A DNA stretch of 64,000 nucleotides from Calliopsis andreniformis (Eukaryota > Arthropoda > Insecta > Hymenoptera > Andrenidae). The DNA lies in assembly GCF_051401765.1 (NCBI RefSeq), contig NW_027480423.1:6634001-6698000 (forward strand), read 5' to 3'. Both the position numbers and the translations under genes were made by a program. Shown here in pieces: positions 27,240 to 39,928 of this stretch; positions within the stretch are counted from its first letter, which is position 1, and each line of letters starts with the position of its first letter. The notes under the pieces were generated by a model, which was not told the origin of the DNA, ran no database searches, and was given only the letters and a program-made list of their open reading frames with translations.

Positions 27240-27938
27240 TAGAAATGACCATTACTTTCACACTGTTTGCAATTACTCATTTTATACCATGGAAAAGCTG
27301 TTGTATCTATATCGTATTTTATGCCTCTGGCGTTGACTTCTAAGGACCTAACTATTCGATCTGGCGGAGCAACGCCCTAGAGTGAAGCCTAGGTTGCCCG
27401 GAACGTAGAAATGACCATAACTTTTACACTGGTAGCAATTATTCGTTATATACAATGGAAAAACTGTTCTATTTATTTTGTATTTTATGCTTCGGGCGTT
27501 GACTCCTTAGGCCCTAACTATTCAATCTGGTGGAGCAATGCCTCAGAGTTAAGTCTAGTATGCCCGAAACGCCGAAATGATCATTACTTTCACGCATGTT
27601 GCTATTATTCCGGTTATACGATGAAAAGACTGTTGTATTTTTATTGTATTTTATGCTTCAGGCGTAGGCTTCTAAGGCCGTAGCTATTCGATATGGTGCA
27701 GCACCGCCCTAGAGTGAAGCCTAGGTTGCTCGGAACGCAGAAATGACCACTACTTTCACACAGTTTGCAATTACTTATTTAATACGATGGAAAAGCTGTT
27801 GTATTTATATCGTATTTTATGCTTCGGGCGCTGACTTCTTAGGCCCTAACACTTCGATCTGGTGGAGCAACGCCCTACAGTGAAGCCTAGGTTGCCCGGA
27901 ACGTAGATATGACCATAACCTTCACACAGGTTGCAATT

Positions 27939-27955
27939 ATTCGTTTTATACGGTG
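27939..27955 (+). other. CENP-B-box-like site (8 of 9)
   Basis: TTCGTTTTATACGGTG, in a monomer with the following word taaaggctg; the last key G is T. Confidence 0.25.
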
Positions 27956-29100
27956 TAAAGGCTGTTGTATTTATTTTGTATTTTATTCTTCTGGTGTTGA
28001 CTTCTTAGGCCCTAACTATTCGATCTGGTGGAACAACGCCGTAGAGTGAAGCCTAGGTTGCCGGGAACGTAGAAATGACCATTACTTTCACACTGTTTGC
28101 AATTACTCATTTTATACCATGGAAAAGCTGTTGTATTTATATCGTATTTTATGCTTCTGGCGTTGACTTCTAAGGACCTAACTATTCGATCTGGTGGAGC
28201 AACGCCCTAGAGTGAAGCCTAGGTTGCCCGGAACGTAGAAATGACCATAACTTTAACACTGGTAGCAATTATTCGTTTTATACAATGGAAAGACTGTTCT
28301 ATTTATTTTGTATTTTATGCTTCGGGCGTTGATTTCTTTGGCCCTAACAATTCGAACTGGTGGAGCAACGCCCTAGAGTGAAGCCTAGGTTCCCTGGAAC
28401 GTACAAATGACCATCACTTTCACACGGGTTGCAATTATTCCTGTTATAGGATGGAAAGACTGTTGTATTTTTATTGCATTTTATGCTTCTGGCGTTCACT
28501 TCTTAGGCCCTGACTATTCGATCTGGTGGAACAACGCCCTATGGTGAAGCCTAGGTTGCCGGGAACGTAGAAATGACAATTACTTTCACACTGTTTGCAA
28601 TAATTCCTTTTATACGATGCAAAAGTTGTTGTATTTATAACGTATTTTATTTTTCTGGCGTTGACTCCATAGGCCCTAGCTATTCAATCTGGTGGAGCAA
28701 TGCCTCAGAGTTAAGTCTAGTATGCCCGAAACGCCGAAATGAACATTACTTTCACGCATGTTGCTATTATTCCGGTTATACGATGAAAAGACTGTTGTAT
28801 TTTTATTGTATTTTATGCTTCAGGCGTAGGCTTCTAAGGCCGTAGCTATTCGATATGGTGCAGCACCGCCCTAGAGTGAAGCCTAGGTTGCTCGGAACGC
28901 AGAAATGACCACTACTTTCACACAGTTTGCAATTACTTATTTAATACGATGGAAAAGCTGTTGCATTTATATCGTATTTTATGCTTCGGGCGTTGACTTC
29001 TTAGGCCCTAACACTTCGATCTGGTGGAGCAACGCCCTACAGTGAAGCCTAGGTTGCCAGGAACGTAGATATGACCATAACCTTCACACAGGTTGCAATT

Positions 29101-29117
29101 ATTCGTTTTATACGGTA
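29101..29117 (+). other. CENP-B-box-like site (8 of 9)
   Basis: TTCGTTTTATACGGTA; this is the partner of the site at 27,939, exactly 1,162 bp away, so it is a copy and not an independent match. Confidence 0.25.
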
Positions 29118-29405
29118 TAAAGGCTGTTGTATTTATTTTGTATTTTATTCTTCTGGTGTTGACTTCTTAGGCCCTAACTATTCGATCTGGTGGAACAACG
29201 CCGTAGAGTGAAGCCTAGGTTGCCCGGAACGTATAAATGACCATTACTTTCACACTGTTTGCAATTACTCATTTTATACCATGGAAAAGCTGTTGTATTT
29301 ATATCGTATTTTATGCTTCTGGCGTTGACTTCTAAGGACCTAGCTATTCGATCTGGTGGAGCAACGCCCTAGAGTGAAGCCTAGGTTGCCCGGAACGTAG
29401 AAATG

Positions 29406-32400
29406 ACCATCACTTTCAAACTGGTTGCAATTAATCCTGTTATGCGATGGAAAAACTGTTGTATTTTTATTGCATTTTATGCTTCGGGCGTTGACTTCTA
29501 AGGCCCTGACTATTCAATCTGTTGGAGCAACGCCCTAGAGTGAAGCCTAGGTTGCTCGTAATGTACAAATGACCATAGCTTTCACACTGGTTGCAATTAT
29601 TCGTTTTATACGATGGAAAAACTGTTGTATTTATATTGTGTTTAATGCTTCTGGCGTTCACTTCTTAGGCCCCAACTATTCGATCTGGTGGAGCAATGCC
29701 TCAGAGTTAAGTCTAGGATGCCCGAAACGCCGAAATGATCATTACTTTCACGCTTGTTGCAATTATTCCTGTTATACGATGAAAAGACCGTTGTATTTTT
29801 ATTGTATTTTATGCTTCAGGCGTAGGCTTCTAAGGCCGTTGCTATTCGATATGGTGGAGCACCACCCTAGAGTGAAGCCTAGGATGCCCGGAACGTAGAA
29901 ATGACCATAACTTTTACACTGGTAGCAATTATTCGTTTTATACAATGGAAAAACTGTTCTATTTATTTCGTATTTTATGCTTCGGGCGTTGACTTCTAAG
30001 GCCCAAACTGTTTCATCTGGTGGAGCAACGCCCTAGAGTGAAGCCTAGGTTGCTCAGAATATAGAAATGACAATTACTTTCACACTGTTTGCAATTATTC
30101 CTTTTATACGATGCAAAAGCTGTTGTATTTATAACGTATTTTATGCTTCTGGCGTTGACTTCTAAGGACCTAACTATTCGATCTGGTGGAACAACGCCCT
30201 AGAGTGAAGTCTAGGTTGCCCGGAACGTCGAAATGACCATCATTTTCAAACTGGTTGCAATTAATCCTGTTATACCATGGAAAAGCTGTTGTATTTATAT
30301 CGTATTGTATGCTTCTGGCGTTGACATCTAAGGACCTATCTGTTTGATCTGGTGGCGCAACGCCCTAGTGTGAAGCCTAGGTTGCTCAGAATATAGAAAT
30401 GACAATTACTTTCACACTGTTTGCAATTATTCCGTTTATACGATGCAAAAGCTGTTGTATTTATAACGTATTTTATGCTTCTGGCGTTGACTTCTAAGGT
30501 CCTAACCATTCAATCTGTTGGAGCAACGCCCTAGAGTGAAGCCTAGGTAGCTCGGAATGTAGAAATGACCATAACTTTCACACTGGCTGCAATTATTCGT
30601 TTTATACGATGGAAAAGCTGTTGTATTTATATTGTATTTTATGCTTCTGACGTTCACTTCTTAGGCCCTAACTATTCGATCTGGTGGAACAACGCCCTAG
30701 GGTGAAGCCTAGGTTGCCCGGAACGTAGAAATGACCATAAGTTTTTCACTGGTAGCAATTATTCGTTTTATACAATGGAAAAACTGTTCTATTTATTTTG
30801 CATTTTATGCTTCGGGCGTTGACTTCTAAGGCCCTAACTGTTTAATCTGGTGGAGCAACGCCCTAGGGTGAAGCCTAGTTTGCCCGGAACGTAGAAATGA
30901 TCATTACTTTCACACTGTTTGCAATTATTCCTTTTATGCGATGGAAAAGCTGTTGTATTTATATTGTATTTTATGCTTCTGGCGTTGACTTCTACGGCCC
31001 TAGCTATTCGATCTGGTGGAACAATGCCCTAGGGTGAAGCCTAGGTTTCCCGGAACGTAGAAATGACCATAAGTTTCATAATGGTTGCAATTATTCGTTT
31101 TATACGATGGAAAAACTGTTGTATTTTTATTGCATTTTATGCTTCGGGCCTTGACTTCTAAGGACCTAACTGTTTGATGTGGTGGAGCAACGCCCTACAG
31201 TGAAGCCTAGGTTGCCCGGAACGTAGATATGACCATAACCTTCACACAGGCTGCAATTATTCGTTTTATACGTTGTAAAGGCTGTTGTATCTATTTTGTA
31301 TTTTATTCTTCTGCCGGTGACTTCTAAGGACCTAACTATTCGATCTGGTAGAGCATCGCCCTAGAGTGAAGCCTAGGTTGCCCGGAACGTAGAAATGACC
31401 ATGACTTTCAAACTGTTTGCAATTATTCCTTTTATGCGATGCAAAAGCTGTTGTATTTATAACGTATTTTATGCTTCTGGCGTTGACTTCTAAGGTCCTA
31501 ACCATTCAATCTGTTGGAGCAACGCCCTAGAGTGAAGCCTAGGTAGCTCGGAATGTAGAAATGACCATAATTTTCACACTGGCTGCAATTATTCGTTTTA
31601 TACGATGGAAAAGCTGTTGTATTTATATTGTATTTTATGCTTCTGACGTTCACTTCTTAGGCCCTAACTATTCGATCTGGTGGAACAACGCCCTAGGGTG
31701 AAGCCTAGGTTGCCCGGAACGTAGAAATGACCATAACTTTTTCGCTGGTAGCAATTATTCGTTTTATACAATGCAAAAACTGTTCTATTTATTTTGCATT
31801 TTATGCTTCGGGCGTTGACTTCTAAGGCCCTAACTGTTTAATCTGGTGGAGCAACGCCCTAGGGTGAAGCCTAGTTTGCCCGGAACGTAGAAATGACCAT
31901 TACTTTCACACTGTTTGCAATTATTCCTTTTATGCGATGGAAAAGCTGTTGTATTTATATTGTATTTTATGCTTCTGGCGTTGACTTCTAAGGCCCTAGC
32001 TATTCGATCTGGTGGAACAATGCCCTAGGGTGAAGCCTAGGTTGCCCGGAACGTAGAAATGACCATAAGTTTCATAATGGTTGCAATTATTCGTTTTATA
32101 CGATGCAAAAACTGTTGTATTTTTATTGCATTTTATGCTTCGGGCCTTGACTTCTAAGGACCTAACTGTTTGATGTGGTGGAGCAACGCCCTACAGTGAA
32201 GCCTAGGTTGCCCGGAACGTAGATATGACCATAACCTTCACACAGGCTGCAATTATTCGTTTTATACGTTGTAAAGGCTGTTGTATCTATTTTGTATTTT
32301 ATTCTTCTGCCGGTGACTTCTAAGGACCTAACTATTCGATCTGGTAGAGCAACGCCCTAGAGTGAAGCCTAGGTTGCTCGCAATGTAGAAATAACCATAA

Positions 32401-33000
32401 CTTTCACACTGGATGCAATTATTCGTTTTTTACGATGGAAATGCTGTTGTATTTATATTGTATTTTATGACTCTGGCGTTGACTTCTAAGGCCCTAGCTA
32501 TTCGATCTAGTGGAGCAACGCCCTAGAGTGTAGCCTAGGTTGCCCGGAACGTAGAAATGACCATCACTTTCAAACTGGTTGCAATTAATCCTGTTATACG
32601 ATGGAAAAACTGTTGTATTTTTATTGCATTTTATGCTTCGGGCGTTGACGTCTAAGGCCCTGACTATTCACTCTGTTGCAGCAACGCCCTAGAGTGAAGC
32701 CTAGGTTGCTCGGAATGTACAAATTACCATAGCTTTCACACTGGCTGCAATTATTCGTTTTATACGATGGAAAAACTGTTGTATTTATATTGTATTTTAT
32801 GCTTCTGGCGTTCACTTCTTAGGCCCTAACTATTCGTTCTGGTGGAACAACGCCCTAGGGTGAAGCCTAGGTTGCCCGGAACGTAGAAATGACCATAACA
32901 TTTACACTAGTAGCAATTATTCGTTTTATACAATTGAAAAACTGTTCTTTTTATTTTGTACTTTATGCTTCGGGCATTGACATCTAAGGCCCTAACTGTT
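29406..33000. repeat. Satellite containing a 6-mer (996-bp) duplication
   Basis: The sequence from about 30,440 to 31,370 is repeated at about 31,436-32,366 (offset 996). Shared private marks are ggtcctaaccattcaatc, ggtagctcggaatgtag, cttctgacgttcac, catacgttgtaaaggctg-like ends and ctgccggtgacttc. The monomers at 29,390-29,685 have relatives at 32,544-32,839 (offset 3,154, 19 x 166), marked by gcaattaatcctgttat and a following gctcg monomer with tagctttcacactgg. No gene was found. Confidence 0.8.
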
Positions 33001-36000
33001 TGATCTGGTGGAGCAACGCCCTACAGTGAAGCCTAGGTTGCCCTAAACGAAGAAATGACAATTACTTTCACACTGTTTGCAATTATTCGTTTTTTACGAT
33101 GGAAAAACTGTTGTATTTATATTGTATTTTATGCTTCTGGCGTTCACTTCTTAGGCCCTAGCTATTCGATCTGGTGGAACAACGCCCTAGGGTGAAGCCT
33201 AGGTTGCCTGGAACGTAGAAATGACCATAACTTTTACACTGGTAGCAATTATTCGTTTTATGCAATGGAAAAACTGTTCTATTTATTTTGTATTTTATGC
33301 TTCGGGCGCTGACTTCTAAGGCCCTAACTGTTTGATCTGGTGGAGCAACGCCCTAGAGTGAAGCCTAGGTTGCCCGGAACGAAGAAATGACAATTACTTT
33401 CACACTGTTTGCAATTATTCGTTTTTTACGATGGAAAAGCTGTTGTATTTATATTGTATTTTATGCCTCTGGCGTTGACTTCTAAGGCCCTAGCTATTCG
33501 ATCTAGTGGAACAACGCCCTAGGGTGAAGCCTACGTTGAGCGGAACGTAGAAATGACCATAACTTTTACACTGGTAGCAATTATTCGTTTTATAGAATGG
33601 AAAAACTGTTCTATTTATTTTGTATTTTATGCTTCGGGCGCTGACTTCTAAGGCCCTAACTGTTTGATCTGGTGGAGCAACGCCCTAGAGTGAAGCCTAG
33701 GTTGCCCGGAACGTAGAAATGACCATAACTATCACACTGGTTGCTATTATTCGTTTTATACGATGGAAAAACTGTTATATTTATATTGTATTTTATGCTT
33801 CAGGCGTTGACTTCTGATGCCGTAGCTATTCGATGTGGTGGAAGAACGCCATAGAGTGAAGCCTAGGTTGCCCGGAACGTAGAAATGACCATTACTTTCA
33901 CACTGTTTGCAATTATTCCTTTTATACCATGGAAAAGCTGTTGTATTTATATCGTATTCTATGCTTCTGGCGTTGACTTCTAAGGACCTAACTATTCGAT
34001 CTGGTGGAGTAACGCCCTTGAGTGAAGCCTAGGTTGCTCGGAATATAGAAATGACCATAACTTTCACACTGGTTGCAATTATTCGTTTTCTGCGATGGAA
34101 AAACTGTTGTATTTATATTGTATTTTATGCTTCTGGCGTTCACTTCTTAGGGCCTAACTGTTTGATCTGGTGGAGAAACGCCCTAGGGTGAAGCCTAGGT
34201 TGCCCGGAACGTAGAAATGACAATTACTTTCACACTATTTGCAATTATTCCTTTTATACGATGCAAAAGCTGTTGTATTTATATCGTATTTTATGCTTCT
34301 GGCGTTAACTTCTAAGGACCTAACTATTCGATCTGGTGGAGCAACGCCCTAGAGTGAAGCCTAGGTTGCTCGGAATGTAGAAATACCCATAACTTTCACA
34401 CTGGTTGCAATTATTCGATCTTTACGATGCAAAAGCTGTTGTATTTATATCGTATTTTATGCTTCTGGCGTTGACTTCTATGGCCCTAGCTATTCGATCT
34501 AGTGGAGCAACGCCCTAGAGTGAAGCCTAGGTTGCCCGGAACGTAGAAATGACCATAACTTCCACACTGGTTGCAATTATTGGTTTTATACGATGGAAAA
34601 ACTGTTGTATTTATATTGTGTTTAATGCTTCTGGCGTTCACTTCTTAGGCCCTAACTATTCGATCTGGTGGAGCAATGCCTCAGGGTTAAGTCTAGGATG
34701 CCCGAAACGCCGAAATGATCATTACCTTCACGCTTGTTGCAATTATTCCTGTTATACGATGAAAAGACCGTTGTATTTTTATTGTATTTTATGCTTCAGG
34801 CGTAGGCTTCTAAGGCCGTTGCTATTCGATATGGTGGAGCACCGCCCTAGAGTGAAGCCTAGGATGCCCGGAACGTAGAAATGACCATAACTTTTACACT
34901 GGTAGCAATTATTCGTTTTATGCAATGGAAAAACTGTTCTATTTATTTTGTGTTTTATGCTTCGGGCGCTGACTTCTAAGGCCCTAACTGTTTGATCTGG
35001 TGGAGCAACGCCCTAGGGTGAAGCCTAGGTTGCCCGGATCGAAGAAATGACAATTACTTTCACACTGTTTGCAATTATTCGTTTTTTACGATGGAAAAGC
35101 TGTTGTATTTATATTGTATTTTATGCCTCTGGCGTTGACTTCTAAGGCCCTAGCTATTCGATCTAGTGGAACAACGCCCCAGAGTGAAGCCTAGGTTGCC
35201 CGGAACGTAGAAATGACCATCACTTTCAAACTGGTTGCAATTATTCGTTTTCTGCGATGGAAAAACTGTTGTATTTATATTGTATTTTATGCTTCTGGCG
35301 TTCACTTCTTAGGGCCTAACTGTTTGATCTGGTGGAGCAACGCCCTAGGGTGTAGCCTAGGTTGCCCGGAACGTAGAAATGACAATTACTTTCACACTGT
35401 TTGCAATTATTCCTTTTATACGATGCAAAAGCTGTTGTATTTATATCGTATTTTATGCTTCTGGCGTTAACTTCTAAGGACCTAACTATTCGATCTGGTG
35501 GAGCAACGCCCTAGAGTGAAGCCTAGGTTGCTCGGAATGTAGAAATAACCAAAACTTTCACACTGGTTGCAATTATTCGATCTTTACGATGGAAAAGCTG
35601 TTGTATTTATATCGTATTTTATGCTTCTGGCGTTGACTTCTATGGCCCTAGCTATTCGATCTAGTGGAGCAACGCCCCAGAGTGAAGCCTAGGTTGCCCG
35701 GAACGTAGAAATGACCATCACTTTCAAACTGGTTGCAATTAATCCTGTTATACGATGGAAAAACTGTTGTATTTTTATTGCATTTTATGCTTCGGGCGTT
35801 GACTTCTAAGGCCCTAACTATTCAATCTGTTGGAGCAACGCCCTAGAGTGAAGCCTAGGTTGCTCGGAATGTAGAAATGACCATAACTTCCACACTGGTT
35901 GCAATTATTCGTTTTATACGATGGAAAAACTGTTGTATTTATATTGTGTTTAATGCTTCTGGCGTTCACTTCTTAGGCCCTAACTATTCGATCTGGTGGA

Positions 36001-38200
36001 GCAATGCCTCAGAGTTAAGTCTAGGATGCCCGAAACGCCGAAATGATCATTACCTTCACGCTTGTTGCAATTATTCCTGTTATACGATGAAAAGACCGTT
36101 GTATTTTTATTGTATTTTATGCTTCAGGCGTAGGCTTCTAAGGCCGTTGCTATTCGATATGGTGGAGCACCGCCCTAGAGTGAAGCCTAGGATGCCCGGA
36201 ACGTAGAAATGACCATAACTCTTACACTGGTAGCAATTATTCGTTTTATACAATGGAAAAACTGTTCTATTTATTTTGTATTTTATGCTTCGGGCGCTGA
36301 CTTCTAAGGCCCTAACTGTTTGATCTGGTGGAGCAACGCCCTAGAGTGAAGCCTAGGTTGCCCGGAACGAAGAAATGACAATTACTTTCACACTGTTTGC
36401 AATTATTCGTTTTTTACGATGGAAAAGCTGTTGTATTTATATTGTATTTTATGCCTCTGGCGTTGACTTCTAAGGCCCTAGCTATTCGATCTAGTGGAAC
36501 AACGCCCTAGGGTGAAGCCTAGGTTGAGCGGAACGTAGAAATGACCATAACTTTTACACTGGTAGCAATTATTCGTTTTATACAATGGAAAAACTGTTCT
36601 ATTTATTTTGTATTTTATGCTTCGGGCGCTGACTTCTAAGGCCCTAACTGTTTGATCTGTTGGAGCAACGCCCTAGAGTGAAGCCTAGGTTGCTCGGAAT
36701 GTAGAAATGACCATAACTTCCACACTGGTTGCAATTATTCGTTTTATACGATGGAAAAACTGTTGTATTTATATTGTGTTTAATGCTTCTGGCGTTCACT
36801 TCTTAGGCCCTAACTATTCGATCTGGTGGAGCAATGCCTCAGAGTTAAGTCTAGGATGCCCGAAACGCCGAAATGATCATTACTTTCACACTTGTTGCAA
36901 TTATTCCTGTTATACGATGAAAAGACCGTTGTAGTTTTATTGTATTTTATGCTTCAGGCGTAGGCTTCTAAGGCCGTTGCTATTCGATATGGTGGAGCAC
37001 CGCCCTAGAGTGAAGCCTAGGATGCCCGGAACGTAGAAATGACCATAACTTTTACACTGGTAGCAATTATTCGTTTTATACGATGGAAAAACTGTTCTAT
37101 TTATTTCGTATTTTATGCTTCGGGCGTGGACTTCTAAGGCCCTAACTGTTTCATCTGGTGGAGCAACGCCCTAGAGTGAAGCCAAGGTTGCCCGGAACGT
37201 AGAAATGACCATTACTTTCACACTGTCTACAATTATTCCTTTTATACGATGGAAAAACTGTTCTATTTATTCTGTATTTTATGCTTCGGGCGTTGACTTC
37301 TTTGGCCCTAACAATTCAATCTGGTGGAGCAACGCCCTAGAGGGAAGTCTAGGTTGCCTGGAACGTAGAAATGACCATCACTTTCACACGGGTTGCAATT
37401 ATTCCTGTTACAGGATGGAAAGACTGTTGTATTTTTATTGCATTTTATGCTTCTGGCGTTCACTTCTTAGGCCCTAACTATTCGATCTGGTGGAACAACG
37501 CCCTAGGGTGAAGCCTAGGTTGCCCGGAACGTAGAAATGACCATAAGTTTCATAATGGTTGCAATTATTCGTTTTATACAATGGAAAAACTGTTTTATTT
37601 ATATTGTATTTTATGCTTCTGACGTTCACATCTTAGGCCCTAACTATTCGATCTGGTGGAACAACGCCCTAGGGTGAAGCCTAGGTTGCCCGGAACGTAG
37701 AAATGACCATAACTTTTACACTGGTAGCAATTATTCGGTTTATACAATGGAAAAACTGTTCTATTTATTTTGTATTTTATGCTTCGGGCGCTGACTTCTA
37801 AGGCCCTAACTGTTTGATCTGGTGGAGCAACGCCCTAGAGTGAAGCCTAGGTTGCCCGGAACGTAGAAATGTCCATATCTTTCACACTGTTTGCAATTAT
37901 TCATTTTATACGGTGGCAAAGCTGTTGCATTTATATTGTAGTTTATGCTTCTGGCGTTGACTTCTTAGGCCATAACTATTCGATCTGGTGGAGCAATGCC
38001 TCAGAGTTAAGTCTAGGATGCCCGAAACACCGAAATGATCATTACCTTCACGCTTGTTGCAATTATTCCTGTTATACGATGAAAAGACCGTTGTATTTTT
38101 ATTGTATTTTATGCTTCAGGCGTAGGCTTCTAAGGCCGTTGCTATTCGATATGGTGGAGCACCGCCCTAGAGTGAAGCCTAGGTTGCCCGGAACGTAGAA
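33001..38200. repeat. Overlapping 5-, 7-, 8- and 10-mer HOR mosaic
   Basis: Several exact multiples of 166 link monomers here. The word gaagaaatgacaattac occurs at 33,381, 35,041 and 36,369 (offsets 1,660 and 1,328). The word agggcctaactg recurs at 34,149 and 35,311 (1,162). The monomer with cctcagagttaag (or cctcagggttaag) recurs at 34,679, 36,007, 36,837 and 37,999 (1,328, 830 and 1,162). No single HOR period explains the segment. The pattern fits repeated unequal exchange with different register each time. Confidence 0.85.
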
Positions 38201-39928
38201 ATGACCATAACTTTACACTGGTAGCAATTATTCGTTTTATACAATGGAAAAACTGTTCTATTTATTTCGTATCTTATGCTTCGGGCGTTCACTTCTTAGG
38301 GCCTATCTGTTCGATCTGATGGAACAATGCCCAAGGATGAAGCCTAGGTTGCCCGGAACGTAGAAATGACCATAACTTTTACTCTGGTAGCAATTATTCG
38401 TTTTATACAATGGGAAAACTGTTCTATTTATTTCGTATTTTGTGCTTCGGGCGTTGACTTCTAAGGACCTAACTGTTTGATCTGGTGGAGCAACGCCCTA
38501 CAGTGAAAGCTAGGTTGCCCGGAACGTAGATATGACCATAACCTTCACACAGGTTGCAATTATTCGTTTTATACGGTGTAAAGGCTGTTGTATTTATTTT
38601 GTATTTTATTCTTCTGGCGGTGACTTCTAAGGACCTAACTATTCGATCTGGTGGAGCAACGCCCTAGAGTGAAGCCTAGGTTCCTCGCAATGTAGAAATA
38701 ACCATAACTTTCACACTGGTTGCAAGTATTCGTTTTTTACGATGGAAAAGCTGTTGTATTTATATTGTATTTTATGACTCTGGCGTTGACTTCTAAGGCC
38801 CTAGCTATTCGATCTAGTGGAGCAACGCCCTAGAGTGAAGCCTAGGTTGCCCGGAACGTAGAAATGACCATAATTTTTACACTGGTAGCAATTATTCGTT
38901 TTATACAATGGAAAAACTGTTGTATTTATTTTGCATTTTATGCTTCGGGCGTTGACTTCTAAGGCCCTAACTGTTTAATCTGGTGGAGCAACGCCCTAGG
39001 GTGAAGCCTAGGTTGCCCGGAACGTAGAAATGACCATTACTTTCGCACTGTTTGCAATTATTCCTTTTATACGATGGAAAAGCTTTTGTATTTATATCGT
39101 ATTTTATGCTTCTGGCGTAGACTTCTATGGCCCTAGCTATTCGATCTAGTGGAGCAACGCCCTAGAGTGAAGCCTAGGTTACTCGGAACGTAGAAATGAC
39201 CATTACTTTCACACTGTTTGCAATTATTCCTTTTATACGATGGAAAAGCTGCTGTATTTATATCGTATTTTATGCTTCTGGCGTTGACTTCTAAGGACCT
39301 AACTATTCGATCTGGTGGAGCAACTCCCTAGAGTGAAGCCTAGGTTGCTCGGAATGTAGAAATGACCATAATTTTCACACTGGTTGCAATTATTCGTGTT
39401 ATACGATGGAAAAACTGCTGTATTTATATCGTATTTTATGCTTCTGGCGTTGACTTCTAAGGACCTAACTATTCGATCTGGTGGAGCAACTCCCTAGAGT
39501 GAAGCCTAGGTTGCCCGGAACGTAGAAATGACCATAACTATCACACTGGTTGCTATTATTCGTTTTATACGATGGAAAAACTGTTATATTTATATTGTAT
39601 TTTATGCTTCAGGCGTTGACTTCTGATGCCGTAGCTATTCGATGTGGTGGAAGAACGCCATAGAGTGAAGCCTAGGTTGCCCGGAACGTAGAAATGTCCA
39701 TATCTTTCACACTGTTTGCAATTATTCATTTTATACGGTGGCAAAGCTGTTGCATTTATATTGTATTTTATGCTTCTGGCGTTGTCTCCTTAGGCCCTAA
39801 CTATTCAAGCTGGTGCAGCAATGCCTCAGAGTTAAGTCTAGGATGCCCGAAACGCCGAAATGATCATTACCTTCACGCATGTTGCAATTATTCCGGTTAT
39901 ACGATGAAAAGACTGTTGTATTTTTATT
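38201..39928. repeat. Satellite leading into a block shared with 55 kb
   Basis: Mixed monomers run to about 39,520, including two nearly alike monomers near 39,240 and 39,420 with gctgtatttatatcgtat and gcaactccctag. From about 39,520 to 40,480 the sequence matches 54,960-55,920 (offset 15,440). Shared marks are ggcgttgtctccttagg, tcaagctggtgcagc and atacggtggcaaagctg. No gene was found. Confidence 0.8.
38562..38578 (+). other. CENP-B-box-like site (8 of 9)
   Basis: TTCGTTTTATACGGTG in a monomer of the same type as those at 27.9 and 29.1 kb (gtagatatgacc, cacacaggttgc). Confidence 0.25.

Larger units (their letters stand above)
27240..29405. repeat. 7-monomer (1,162-bp) spaced HOR
   Basis: From about 27,500 to 28,243 the sequence recurs at 28,662-29,405 with an exact 1,162-bp offset (7 x 166). 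The copies share tctagtatgcccgaaacg, cacgcatgttgctattattc, ttacttatttaatacgatgg and ttttataccatgg. The stretch between them (28,244-28,661) has no partner after 29,405. A second relation, offset about 830 bp (5 monomers), links 27,245-27,400 with 28,075-28,230. Both periods coexist in 2 kb. Confidence 0.85.

Noticed and set aside
29569..29898. 109-codon frame repeated at 34,549 and 35,877 as a possible repeat-protein family
   Set aside because: Its copies are the HOR copies carrying the cctcagagttaag variant. Single substitutions open or close the frame, as at 36,707 where it is shorter. No sign of selection on codons.
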